Source of the DNA: Gymnothorax reevesii
Lineage: Eukaryota > Chordata > Actinopteri > Anguilliformes > Muraenidae
Direction of reading: 5' to 3'
Assembly: GCA_029721435.1 (NCBI GenBank)
Contig: CM056578.1
Location: forward strand, 14,954,411 to 15,018,410
Length of the DNA stretch: 64,000 nt
Under the pieces are notes generated by a model, which was not told the DNA's origin, made no database searches, and saw nothing but the letters and a program-made list of their open reading frames with translations. The translations under genes were made by a program, and so were the position numbers. Below, one piece after another: positions 22,201-33,142 of this stretch. Each line of letters starts with the position of its first letter. The stretch's first letter is position 1.

Positions 22201-23280
22201 TCAGTATTTGCAACTGAGTGCATTTACGAAGGTAACTGTCGGTCATTAGAGGGCTGCATATTCTTAGCATCTTATCCACACATCCAGATTTTGCTCCAGT
22301 ACGAAAAAAATATTTAAAATTATTACTTGACGCACGCTTACAACTTAAGACGTGAACCTCATTAGCCTTCTGCTCGAGAAGTCGGGAGAATACAGTAATG
22401 AACTTCTAACCCCGAGTTAAGAAAAGAACGTGATATTTCTCATCACAGTCCCTCTCAGTCATCTCTCAGTTCACTATTTATGAGAGTTTTTTCAGTTAAA
22501 GACATCATTCTAAAATTTAAAGGACAAAGAGAAAGAAAAAAAATGAGCTGACTGCATCCCTTCAAGTAGAAAGTTCTTGCTATTTGGTATTGTAAAGGAC
22601 CGGAAATCAAAATTTAATTTACTATTGCGGGAATTCAATGAAATAATTGGCAACATAAAAAGCCTCCTTGCCATCTTCTACTTGAGCGCTTTCTAATAAA
22701 TATGCAGAACGGGACAAATTGTTTTTCTGACAAGATCATCTGTATGTTGAGCACATCTTTCTGCCGAAAGGGAAGCTCGTAGCCGATAAATAATTCTCTT
22801 TGAAGCTATGAGATGACTCGAGTGATTAAGCGCTCACAACTGGTTTAGGTTACCATACAGGCATCCATGGGGAGAACTAAGCACGAGGGGGGGGGAGAGA
22901 ACAAAAATACTGTCAAAATCATGCTTTTTGTTTCCTGTTAAACTATTGAAAAAAATATTGTCATTAAGAATTTCATTGAGTTCGTTCATTATTTGTTAAT
23001 TAATCAATTCATTCATTGAGGTAGACAATTATTGCCTGAAATTTTTAAATAGCCTACTTTTGCCCACGACCCTAACCATAACCGGTGTTGTTGTCATTCG
23101 AAGCTTGGAGTTCATACTGCCGATTTTATTTTTCTTTCAAATCATTTCTTATTCAGGCAAGGAAAGCACGGAGCGCTTACAAATAGTGAAGTGACCGATT
23201 ATCAGAATGTCAGGTAGTAGCTAATTGTTAATCGGATGACAGTTGTCTGACATATGGACTGTGACATACAGTCTCCTGAG
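19234..23280 (+). other. Repeat-poor region downstream of pou4f3
   Basis: About 4 kb with no recognised transposon, unlike most of the window. It begins with the pou4f3 3' UTR; a possible poly(A) signal AATAAA is at 19958-19963. Later sequence holds only small simple repeats. Segments such as 21690-21900 and 22660-22860 read like unique sequence and could be enhancers, but this is inference from repeat absence and context. Confidence 0.5.
19779..19804. repeat. (GA)n simple repeat
   Basis: Thirteen uninterrupted GA units in the pou4f3 3' region. Confidence 0.9.
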
Positions 23281-23635
23281 TGTTAGTTTCCCATTTTTAA
23301 TGTGAAATTCCATGTTGTCCCCTTCCACCATGAGATGACAGGATCTCGCAGCCAAACAAGAGAAGTTAACCCCGTCGATGCAAACGTTTTTTTCCCTTTT
23401 TCGAGAGCAGTGAATTTACAAGCGTCGATCCACAAGACGGAAAACAGCAACAGTAAGGCTATTAATGCAAAACTACAAACTAGAGGCACGCCAAGAGTGC
23501 CCTGCAAAAAATGTGCTATAGGAATCCTACAGTACAGTTCAATAGAATTCTACAGAACTTTAGTATCTGGAGTTCTACAGAAAAAAAGTTCGATAGAAAA
23601 CAGTACCATAAAAAATCTCTAGCTCCCGTAGAACT

Positions 23636-23832
23636 TTATTTTCTTTTCCAAATTTGGCATCTTCAATCTAACCCGAATCTGGAAGGTGACGAATAAAGCA
23701 ACCGTGTTATATTACCCTTCCCAATTTGCATCCCTATGACGTAATGGCCGTACTACTCTGACCAGGTCTTGAACCCACATACTTTTGCTCCGCTACACTA
23801 TGCTTTAACCAAGTGAGCTACCTGAAAACGGT
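23636..23832 (-). mobile_element. tRNA-derived SINE, internally deleted copy
   Basis: Reading on the - strand, the tRNA-like head is at the right (GTAGCTCACTTGGTTAAAGC) and the tail AGATTGAAGATGCCAAATTT at the left. The copy at 44222-44697 shares head, tail and the TTGGGAAGGG region but is more than twice as long. Confidence 0.6.
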
Positions 23833-24389
23833 AATCCTGTTGGGTGACCGTGATACAGCTACAAAGATGGTGGGAATAAGTCTTAGCAGACCTCAAATTG
23901 TATTCAAATTTATTCATAATCTGCAATCACATGCATGGTCTTCACATACCGTAACTGAAATGCTGCTAGTTTGCGTGATCAGTCAGTCAATCAATGGTCT
24001 GATCAGAGAATCAGTGAGTTGGTATGTGCCTGGTACCTCGTGTGCTTAAGCACACCTTAAAGTTAAAAGGGAAAAGATTTCCTTGCTATTTCAGTATCAT
24101 GGATATCACTGCATATTGCACATTTTCATACCATTGGTCCGGTCTCTCACTTCTAGGACCCGGGTATACTTAAGGTAAATTGACCCTTTGACAGAGCATA
24201 GCAAGGAGTCAGAAGATTTTTTTTTATTTTTATTTAACCCTGATTTAAGATGTCTTTCCCAAAAGCGCCCTCAAAATCCATGATAAAAAGCTACGGCACT
24301 ACTATCACTGTCCTATATTCAATAAAAATGAAATTTTAAACTTTGAGAATCTGATAAAGCACTCAAATATCTGCTTACTTTTTTTTTGC

Positions 24390-24638
24390 AGCTCCCTCCT
24401 TGAAAAAATATGGAACACTCTGTTCTGAAAAGTCAACAAGAACAACAAGATCTGTTACAAGGGGTGAGTGTAGTGTACCCCAACGCAAAACTGCATTTGA
24501 GAGTCATCATTTTCTTGTATTGCCCTGACTCAATGGAATACTCTACCAACAGACATTATTTCATGTAGAAGTTCACCAGCCTTCTCACATCTTGTCAAGT
24601 GTTGGCTATTGTCAAGACAAGAGTGTACACAGGAATGA

Positions 24639-24673
<35 letters not shown>

Positions 24674-24955
24674 GTGTGTGTGTTGGGGGCCAACCTGTTC
24701 AGTCCAACCTGTCTTATATTTATCTATTTTATATATTGTCTCTTTGCCTTGTTATGTAATTTTATTTAATAGTCATCTTTTTCTATACTAATTTTCTATG
24801 TACTATTCCATCAACCTGCCCAGGGACTACAGGCAGAAAATAGCAATCTGCCAGAACCTGGCTCAAAGCGTAATCTCTTGTTGTACAAGATTAATGTCTT
24901 ATTGTGCGCTGTCCCTCTTTTGAAATAAATAAAATTACAATTACAATTAAGCTTT
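24390..24955 (+). mobile_element. 3' end of a non-LTR retrotransposon
   Basis: A short frame reads WNTLPTDIISCRSSPAFSHL, the typical C-terminal end of fish LINE ORF2 proteins. It is followed by a 3' UTR and an AAATAAATAAAATTACAATT tail. It is heavily 5'-truncated. A (GT)n tract lies inside at about 24645-24684. Confidence 0.6.
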
Positions 24956-25239
24956 TGTTCTATTAGAAGGTCCTAAAGACCATCAAAGTCCAATAGAACA
25001 GGTTTTTCAACTAAGGTGTTCTGTAGGAAGGTCTTATAGAACAGCAATAATCTTAAAGGACTTTCTTCTCCATAAAGGTGCTCAAAAGGTTTTGAGCAAA
25101 TTCCTAGAACACACGTGAAATCCTATAGAGCATGCTGTTCTACTGAAATGTTCTATAGAGTTCAATTGATGTTCTATAGAGTTCTGTAGAATTCTATAGC
25201 ATTCCATAGAAGTCCTATAGAACATTTTTTGCAGGGGAT

Positions 25240-26260
25240 GTCCGTGGCAAACTAAGGTACTCACTTCTTGCATCAAAATTTCACAAGGCGTCAGACAATC
25301 ATATTTATCATGTTTTTAAAAATAATGATTGAAAAAAGAAATTTTTCTTGTGTCCTAATATCCTGTTACGACCACAACAACATCAAGAAATATGCGTAGA
25401 TCTTGTCCTGCGCCTAAACTGTATAAAAAGATGGACGATGCACCGGATCTAAAAAGTGAAGCCGATGCGGTAATCTCCAAAATTTGCATTATATTTAATG
25501 GCCAGCAGAAGGCGACGTCGGCCGTTGCAGAAAGAAGTTCAATTTTACTGAAGTCTACGAGAAAATGACCCTACTTTGCCACCTGATTTATTATTTCATT
25601 CTTATTCTTTGAAATGCCTTCTTGTGAATAAAATAATATATTCATTTGGTGATTCAGAGCAACAGGTAACCAGCTACAAAATTTTAAGAATGCTTTGCAC
25701 TGAAGCCAGGTGAACGGAATAGAAACATTGAGGCCAATAGAAATGAAAAACATTGACTGGCCGTAATTGTCCATAAATGTTACTGATAGACTGAGGCCAT
25801 TTATCATACAAAAGAACTGACTTTGAAATGTATCTGATTTTCAGGAATTCAATATCTGTTTTGTGTCCTCGTTACACCGACAAAGCCTGCCACCTTAGTA
25901 CATTATGGGGTCACTGAAATGAAGTGATCACTCGGTTTATCTTCTTGCTTGCTTCCTTGTGATGCTAATGGATGGTGTTTCACCACTGCAATGAAAAACT
26001 TTGGAAAAGGTGTATTTGAATTTTCATCACCATTGTAACACATTTGTACAGTTTGGAATGACCCAATTGACATTCAGCGACAGTACTTCTTACCTGCATA
26101 ATATTTAAAACAGTGGACAAGTGGCTTTGTCTGTTTATACATAGTTCCAAAAGACAAGAAGGGGAAAAAGGCTCGGCTGTTAGAAATCAGCAGAGAAAAC
26201 TTTTCTCGATCCCCTCAATCAGCGCTGTGCAGTGATTATTTTTGACAGCAGTGTTTAAGT
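25240..26260. other. No gene recognised
   Basis: AT-rich sequence. The - strand frame at 25571-25807 has no recognisable motif. Confidence 0.45.
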
Positions 26261-26263
26261 GGG

Positions 26264-26886
26264 ACGGGGGCACAGATGAAGGTTAGTAAAGGGGTAGCCA
26301 GAGTTAACTAGCGCTACTTTTTAATAACGTTGGCATTAGCCATATGATTAAAAATGAACAATTTGGTTGAGGGCAAATATGCTCAACCAAATTCAGGATT
26401 TTGGAATGATAAAATTTAATTTTCGCAGAGATAATTGAAGAGGAAAATTTGGCTAGGAGGGACTGGTAGTGGGACAGGTCTGCCGGAGACCTGGATTTTT
26501 TCCATTTCCTCTCTGCTGCTCGAAGGCTTTTCCTGCTGGAGCGGAGAGTTTCTGACATCCAGGGGCTGGGTGGGGCTGATCTGGCTGGCCTGGAGGCAAG
26601 AGGAGAGAGAGTGTTAAGTGAGGATGAGAGGGAGGAGAAGAGAGAGGAGGCAGCAGATTCAGTGGGGAGATCAGAGAAGGAGTCAAGGGAAGGGAGGGAA
26701 GCAGTGACATACCAGGCGAGAGCGGAGGGGGAGAGAGAGAGCGGAGGTCACGGGGTTGGAGTGGGGGGAGAGAGAGAGAGAGGGAGGGAGAAGGAGATGA
26801 AGTGGTGGTCAGACAGGTGGAGAGGGGTTACAGTGGGATCAGAGGAGGAGCAGTTACGCAGGAGGACCAAGTCGAGGAGATTGCCT
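26264..26886 (-). pseudogene. L2-type LINE fragment (endonuclease end and linker to RT)
   Basis: The - strand reads LLDLVLLRNCSSSDPTVTPL, then LSDHHFISFSL (end of an APE-type endonuclease), a serine/proline-rich linker, and in another frame LRAAERKWKKSRSPADLSHY followed by LLAKFSSSIISAKIKFYHSK. That order matches fish L2-like ORF2. The GA-rich + strand frame at 26611-26889 is the antisense of this. Frames are broken and RT is absent. Confidence 0.65.
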
Positions 26887-27178
26887 TAATTACTTGCTAG
26901 ATGTTCTTTCAGCTGATTCTATTATATATTAATGGCTCTTTCAGCTCGCTTTTTTCCTGTGTCCCAACTTTTTTGGGACCTGTTGCAGCCAGAAAATTTG
27001 AGATAAGCTCATTTTGTGGATAAAAATGTAAAATGCCTCAGTTTCACCATTTGAAATGTTATCTATGTTCTGTTATAAATATATTGGCTCATATGATCTG
27101 AAAGTCATTGCGTTTTGATGTTATTCATTTTATTCACAATTTACACTTTGTCCCAACTATTTCGGAATTGAGATTGTA
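26886..27178 (-). mobile_element. Truncated Tc1-type element, right end only
   Basis: About 290 bp match the right end of the element at 52430-54020: shared CTGTGTCCCAACTTTTTTG, ATAAGCTCATTTTGTG, GATCTGAAAGTCATTGC and ATTTACACTTTGTCCCAACT. No transposase remains. It abuts the LINE fragment directly. Confidence 0.7.
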
Positions 27179-28190
27179 TAAAGGGTAGCATTGTCAGCTA
27201 AATGACGCTGTCATTGTCACATCTGGCATCACATTCTGAATAAGGATTTGTTATTTCACCCTTTACAAAGCATGACATTTGCTGATGTATGATTTACGAA
27301 GACATTATGTCTCATTTATGAAGGCATTATAAATGCTGTATAAAGCCTTTATGAGTAACACTTCATCTAAAGTGTGACCAGATGTATTATAAGAACAGGA
27401 TACTCAACTGAAAATGGCCGCCCATTCATTTCAATGGAAATTGCTCAGTGGCGCAGCACGCGGATATGGGGCCATAGTTCCGGGGGCACGCAAACATTCG
27501 CTGTGTGACTTTTCGTTCACACGTGCATTGTGTGGGGCTCATGAACGCTCTGACATCAGCGGTATCTATGACAACGGCCCGCGCCCGTGGCAATCCCACA
27601 AAGGACTCGTGTTCATGACCAATGTTCTCCGGAAACGTAGCTTACCATGTCCACGGCGAAACCCATGCATCAGCTCTGTGCCAAACGGGCAAACAGCACT
27701 CGGCTTAAATATAGTCTGGAAAAACAATTTATATACCTAATAGGGAGATAAAATGTTGATGAACTATTTTTGTTTAACAGGGAAATAAAATTATTGACTA
27801 TCGCAAGCAATGTCAGCAAAACAGTTGACTTGCTACTGTATAAGATGACAGTTCAGTCTCGTTTTCCACACAGTTCAAAGCTAAATGTATTCGTAGAAAG
27901 TGAAACATTTCAAGCTTGTAAGCTTGCAGCCTCCTCTATTCTTACTGGATTCATGACGATAACCCAACTGCACAGAGCACTGCCCCTGCGTCATGATTTG
28001 ATAAGTTTTATAGTAGATGACGATGATCAAAGTATATAGCTAATTCTGGCAAGTGAAATTACTTTCAGTGTACGAATGCTCAAAGTTCATTAAATCCATT
28101 TTTCTCTATACATGGAACTGGAGCCCATCCCAGCTGACTCGCAGGGTGCACACACCATTCGTTAGAATTTCATTTTAAAGTTCCCTGACA
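27179..28190. other. No gene recognised; contains an unassigned 108-codon frame
   Basis: A GC-richer block at about 27409-27720 carries a + strand frame (27414-27740, MAAHSFQWKLLSGAARG...). It has no motif I can name and no clear splice sites. It may be part of an unrecognised repeat. Confidence 0.35.
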
Positions 28191-28277
28191 TGACATAACA
28201 TAACATGAATGGCAAGAACAGGCCTTTCAGCCCAACTAAGCTCGCCAGTTTCTTTATACTATTGTGAATATATCCCT

Positions 28278-29822
28278 TCAGATACTGAATGACTCGATGG
28301 TATCTAGCTTTAATTCAAGCCTGCTCTTGAAAACCCCCAAGGTCTCTGCCTCAACAATATGGTCAGGCAAGCTATTCCACATTGAAATTATTCTTTGGGT
28401 GAAGAAATATTTCCAAATATCAGTGCTAAATTTACCTTTGGTCAACTTACATTTGTGAGTTCTACTCACAACACTTGGTCGAAGGAATCCTACATAATTC
28501 ACTTTGTTAATCCCTTTAACATATTTAAAGACCTCAATCAAATCACCCCTGTGTCTCCTTTTCCTAAGACTAAAGAGATTAAGGATCTTCAGCCTCTTCT
28601 CGTAGCTTTCATCTTTTATACCTGGAATAAGCTTAGTGGCTCTTCTCTGAACTTTCCCTAGAACCTCTATATCTTTCTTAAAGTATGGTCCCCAGAACTG
28701 TACACAATACTCCAGATGTGGTCTAACGAACTTGTTGTACAAAAGAAGCATCACCTCCTTAGATTTGTACTCAATACTTTTGGCAATGTATCCCAGCATC
28801 TGATTAGCTTTTTTAACTGCTACGGCACAATGGCTAGAACCTGTGAGGGTTTGGTCAACAATCACTCCCAGATCTTTCTCTTGTGCAGCACATTCCAGTT
28901 TTAAACCTCCCATGAAGTAATCCCGTCTCATGTTTTTATTACCTACATGTACTACTTTACATTTTGCTGCATTAAATTTCATTTGCCACATTTCTGCCCA
29001 ATTCTGGATCCTATCCTAATTGTCCTGAATCACTTTAGTGGACCCTAAACTATTTGCCAAACCCCCTAATTTAGTATCATCTGCAAATTTAACCATGCTG
29101 CTCTCAATATTCCTATCAAGGTCATTAATGTAGATGAGGAACAGCAGGGGTCCCAACACCGATCCCTGGGGGACGCCACTCCCCACCATACCTAGCTCAG
29201 ATGAGATACCACTGACCACCACTCTTTGTGTTCTGTCCTGTAACCAGTTTTGAATCCACTTCAGAATACCTCCTGTAACTCCAATGGAGCTCTTTTTAAA
29301 AATTAGTCTCTTACGCAGTACTGTATCAAATGCTTTCTGAAAATCCAAGTATATGATGTCATAAGCCCTGCTCTGGTCATAAGTCCTGGTGGCCTCTTCA
29401 AAAAATTCCAGAAGGTTTGTTAGGCATGACCTTCCCTTCCGAAAACCATGTTGGCAATCCCTCAAGATACTGTTACGTTCAAGAAATAAGTCCAGCTCAT
29501 CTTTTATGATAGATTCCAATATTTTGCACGAAATGCAAGTTAAACTCACTGGCCTGTAGTTTCCTAGCTCAGTACGGTCCCCTTTCTTATATATTGGTAT
29601 TATATTGCCCTGTTTCCAATCATTTGGTATTTCTCCAGTTTCTAAAGACCGTCTGAAGATGGCGGATAGCGGCTTAAAGATGATCTCACCAACTTCCCTG
29701 AGCACTCTAGGATATAAGCCATCAGGACCCGCCGCCTTATCTGCCTTTAGTTTATGCAACTTGTCTAATACTTCGTTATCCCGAACCTCAATTTCCGCTA
29801 AATAGTCTTGAGCATTTGACAT
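28278..29822 (-). pseudogene. LINE reverse transcriptase, one in-frame stop
   Basis: Motifs in order: [50 protein letters not shown], the catalytic Asp in [33 protein letters not shown], catalytic [12 protein letters not shown], then the C-terminal KVQRRATKLIPGIKDESYEK and SMWNSLPDHIVEAETLGVFK. The two long frames are in the same phase, separated only by a TAG directly after STKVIQDN near 29016. The catalytic residues look intact. Confidence 0.88.
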
Positions 29823-30083
29823 GCCCTCTGGCCAAATAAAGACCCCTCTGAGGTAAAATTCTAAACAAAGTAACTGTTAAGGCACCCGCAATATGCTTGT
29901 TATCATATAGCAGCAATCCGTTTTTATTCTTTATGAACTTAACCTGCTCTTTAACTTTCATTTTTCTGCTACAGTACTGAAAGAAGCGCGAAGGGTTAGT
30001 TTTTGCCCCATCTGCAATTTGTCTTTAATACAGTCTTCTAGCATTCCTAAGCTCTTTTTTGACCATAGCCCGCATTTTACAGT

Positions 30084-30584
30084 TGTAATGTGAATATAGG
30101 CCACTAGATGGCATTATTTACCTTTTTTTATTCAGCCCAGACTGGAGCTAGGTTTAGACATGTCCTGGGCATGTCTGGGGAAAGTCCCAGAAAATTAAAA
30201 AAAAGAGGTCTAAATGTGGGTGGGGTCTGCAAAAGAGTATATAAAGAGTAGAACTGAGACAGTAGTAGTAGGAAAAATTGCAAGAAGAAGGATACATGTG
30301 ACCAGACCTGTCATTTCTGTTCAAGACCTGTGAAGTTTCTTTTGTGGATTTTTGCCTGTGTTTGAGGCTTTTTCCTCACCCAGCACATCACCAGGAAACT
30401 CACCAAAGGGACTGTAAATATTTCTGTTTTTTTGTATTCAATCTTGGTCAGTAGAGTTGTAGATAGTAGTTAAGTCATTGTTTGTTCATTAAATGTGTTT
30501 AAGTTTTTAAAACTGTGTCTGTCATCCCTTGCTGTTGCTGTTGCTGTTATGTTGTAAATGTAATAACAAATTGGGGCCATAACA
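30084..30584 (+). mobile_element. Solo LTR, 501 bp, CAGT target duplication
   Basis: It starts TGTAATGTGAATATAGG, ends GGGGCCATAACA, and is flanked by CAGT at 30080-30083 and 30585-30588. A TATA-like TATATAAAG lies at 30238-30246 and a CATTAAAT-type processing signal near 30487. It splits the LINE, so it is younger than it. A Ty3/gypsy-type origin is inferred from the 4-bp duplication. Confidence 0.75.
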
Positions 30585-30604
30585 CAGTATTCAGCCTTAG
30601 TGTT

Positions 30605-31120
30605 CTAATTGTTATCCTTAATGTACATCTTACAAAGATTACTCTTTTCCCTCAAAATCCTACAAATACTTTTGGTCATCCACTGAGGATTCTGCTTTTT
30701 CAGCTTACCTTTGGACACCTTTGGAACAAATCTGTATTGTGATTCAAGTAAAACCCCCTTAAATCTTTCCCACATCTCATTTACAGGCTCACAGTCCAGG
30801 AGTGTCTCCCATTTTATTTCACCTAGATATGAGCGCATCCTGTCAAAGTATGCTCGCCTAAAATTGAACATTTTTGTTTTAGAATGCACCTTTTTAACTT
30901 CCCATGAAACATCAAAATTAACAGCAGAGTGATCACTTGTCCCAAGTGGATCCAGTACCTCAACATTGGTAATTCTCTCAGGGTCATTACAGAGCAATAA
31001 GACTAAAATTGCCTTCTCTCTGGTAGGTTTATTAACATACTGCACCAAGAAATTATCATTTATAACATCTAGTAATTCTTCCTCCCCCCAACCCTGTCCT
31101 TTCACCATTCCCTCAGTTTT
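30605..31120 (-). pseudogene. LINE endonuclease C-terminal fragment
   Basis: The - strand frame carries NEVLDPLGTSDHSAV-type sequence (here VEVLDPLGTSDHSAVNFDV), the SDH catalytic end of APE-like endonucleases, then a linker toward RT. The first codons of the open frame (above about 31120) belong to the abutting LTR-like repeat. Confidence 0.7.
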
Positions 31121-31772
31121 ATTCCGGTCCATGTTTTGTCTCATACCATGCATTGCACTTTGTCTCCATCTGTCTGGTCTTTTGTCATGTGATCGCTCAC
31201 TGCCCCAGTATTTTGCGCCAGACTTTCGGGTAGTTTCATGGTTTTTGGGATTTCAACCATTCCTTCCAATCTCGTTTACTTCCTTCACCTTGCTTTTCTA
31301 TTTTACTAACAATACTAACAGTTTATTGTTTAAGTTAAACTTACTAACCAAGACTAACATTGTTTATAGTACTAACTTACTAACAAGCACTAGGGATTGT
31401 ATAGCTGCACATTACAAATTGACTAACAAGCTCTCAGCCCTCGCTCTGTTCTAGTCTCCACCCCTTGCCTTCCCTCAATTTACTTTGCTGTGCTTTAGCA
31501 GATTCTCTGCACCTTGTTAATCACTGTTCTGCCTCTCACTCTGTGCATGGTAGAACTCCCTAACCGGAGCCGTATGTTTGTCAGTAAGCTGTCTCAGTGA
31601 TCCCTGTCTGCTTTTTGGCTTTTGCCAATTTCTTGTACTTAAGAACTTCCTTCATGTTCATTCCTTTGTAATTAGTCTGATCCAATTCACCTGCTTCCCC
31701 TTTGTAGCATGTGACTTCCCCTATGTTCCCCTATCTTCCCCTATATTTTGCCATGGTTTTGGTTTTTGATTA
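31120..31772. mobile_element. LTR-like repeat, truncated copy
   Basis: Shares CATGCATTGCACTTTGTCTC, TTTCAACCATTCCTTCCAAT and a cluster of ACTAAC motifs (31305, 31314, 31343, 31353, 31371, 31379, 31422) with the LTRs at 35543-36768 and 63587-64000. Boundaries are uncertain; no target duplication was found. Confidence 0.6.
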
Positions 31773-32885
31773 TGTTATGTTCAGGTTCTGTGTTCATGAT
31801 TTTGTCTTTTTGTTCATTGTATTACTCAGATTTTTAGTTCATTCCATTTCTCAGTTCCATTGCACTTGTCTCCCCTGTCTTGTGATCTAGTTGGTTCAGT
31901 CCGTCTTCCCTGCCTGCGTGCTCACTGACTGGTGATTTAAATTAATTCTGGCGTTTAAAATATTCCTTCGATTCTCATTTTCTTCCTTCGTCTTTCTGTT
32001 CTGATAACTAACAAGACTAACATGTGTATTTTTTATCATAGTCTACAAACACAACTAACCCATGTATATAGATTACTTACTTACTAAGGAGCACTCTAGT
32101 TTAAGACGTGAAGTTGCACCGCTACTAATTTAGACTAATTCCCTCTCCGCAATCGCCCTGTTCTATACTCCGCCTCTTAGCTGTTACTGTCCTCTCCTGA
32201 GTTTCAGCGAGAATCTCTCGCACGTGCTAAATTACTCTCCTGTGCTCGTTATCTGTGCAGTAGAACTCCTGGACCAAAACTGTTTAAATGTTATAGGCTG
32301 TTTGTGTGATTCCCGTTGGTGTTTTGTCTTTCGCCAGTTTTCGTGGTTAGGGCTTCCCTCATGCGATTCTCCCATTGTAATTTATCTGATTCTCTACTCC
32401 TGATTCTTTATAGCATGTAACATTCCCTGTGTGTATTTAAACAGTCTTTTCATTTAAACAGCTCTTGTCAGAACGTTGATCAATATTTCTTTGTGCAGAG
32501 TGCCTCGTATGTCATTGAGTATTGTTTCTCTTCTACTGGATTGTCCGACTTTGATTCTTGCCTTTGCCTCTTTTGTTTTGTTCTTGTCTTTCTGGATTTC
32601 GACCCATTTTTGTATGACCACGATTTCTGTGTTTGGATGCCCTGTGTATGACCCTGGGCTTTGTTCATCGAATACGACTTTTTGCCTATCGTTTGTACCT
32701 CTGCTCATCTGTCTTGCTGGTTCTAACCCCTGCCTGTCTAGTTGACACTGTTTTTGGATTTCGTATCGTGGCTTGGCAATTCCTCCTTTTTTTTTTTTTT
32801 TGCCTTTGACTCAGACTCCAATAAAGGCATACGTTTTCTGGATTACTGTCTCTCGCGTCGTGTGGTTCCTGAGCTGTACCTCACA
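31773..32885. mobile_element. Second LTR-like copy, diverged
   Basis: Begins near TGTTATGTTCAGG and ends near GAGCTGTACCTCACA. It repeats the order of its neighbour: CCATTGCACTTGTCTCCCC, GGTGATTTAAATTAATTCTG, a cluster of CTAAC motifs, then GTTCTATACTCCGCCTC. Ends were chosen by similarity only. Open frames inside, for example 32476-32745, are accidental. Confidence 0.5.
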
Positions 32886-33142
32886 TAAAGACCATTAAAG
32901 TCCTATAAAACAGGTTTTTCGGAATGTTCTACAGGAAGGTCTTATAGAACAGCAATAATATTATAGGACTTTCTTTTCCTTAGAGGTGTTCTATAGGTTT
33001 CTATTGCAAGTTTTCTATAGAACACATGGAAAATCCTATAGAACATGCTGTTCTATTAAAATGTTTTAGGGAGCTTGATTTGTTCTGTAGAATTTTATAG
33101 AATTCCATGGATGTCCTATTGAACTTTTTTTTTTTTTGCAGG
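32886..33142. mobile_element. Right half of the TTCTATAGAA-rich MITE
   Basis: Closely follows the right outer part of the element at 23501-25235: TAGAACAGCAATAAT, CCTATAGAACATGCTGTTCT and a TTTTTTTGCAGGG end. The left half is absent. Confidence 0.7.

Larger units (their letters stand above)
23501..25235. mobile_element. MITE with CCTGCAAAAAATGT ends, split by later insertions
   Basis: CCTGCAAAAAATGT at 23501-23514 is matched by its exact reverse complement at 25222-25235. The outer segments (23501-23635 and about 24955-25235) are full of short palindromic motifs such as TTCTATAGAA and GTAGAATTC. A SINE and a LINE 3' end lie between, suggesting insertion into the element. No target duplication was found. 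Confidence 0.6.
28191..31120 (-). mobile_element. 5'-truncated CR1/L2-group LINE, interrupted by a solo LTR
   Basis: On the - strand: the C-terminal endonuclease part (31120-30605), a solo LTR insertion (30584-30084), a linker with broken frames, then reverse transcriptase and C-terminus (29822-28278) and a 3' end with GGGCTGAAAGGCCTGTTCTT and a (TTATG)n-like tail. The 5' end runs into an LTR-like repeat near 31120. A second, short copy of the same 3' end is at 41452-41715. Confidence 0.8.

Noticed and set aside
26611..26889. Charged GA-rich protein on the + strand
   Set aside because: It is the antisense of the L2-type endonuclease end and linker.
27414..27740. 108-codon frame called as a gene
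   Set aside because: No recognisable motif, splice support or neighbouring exon; kept only as an unassigned frame.
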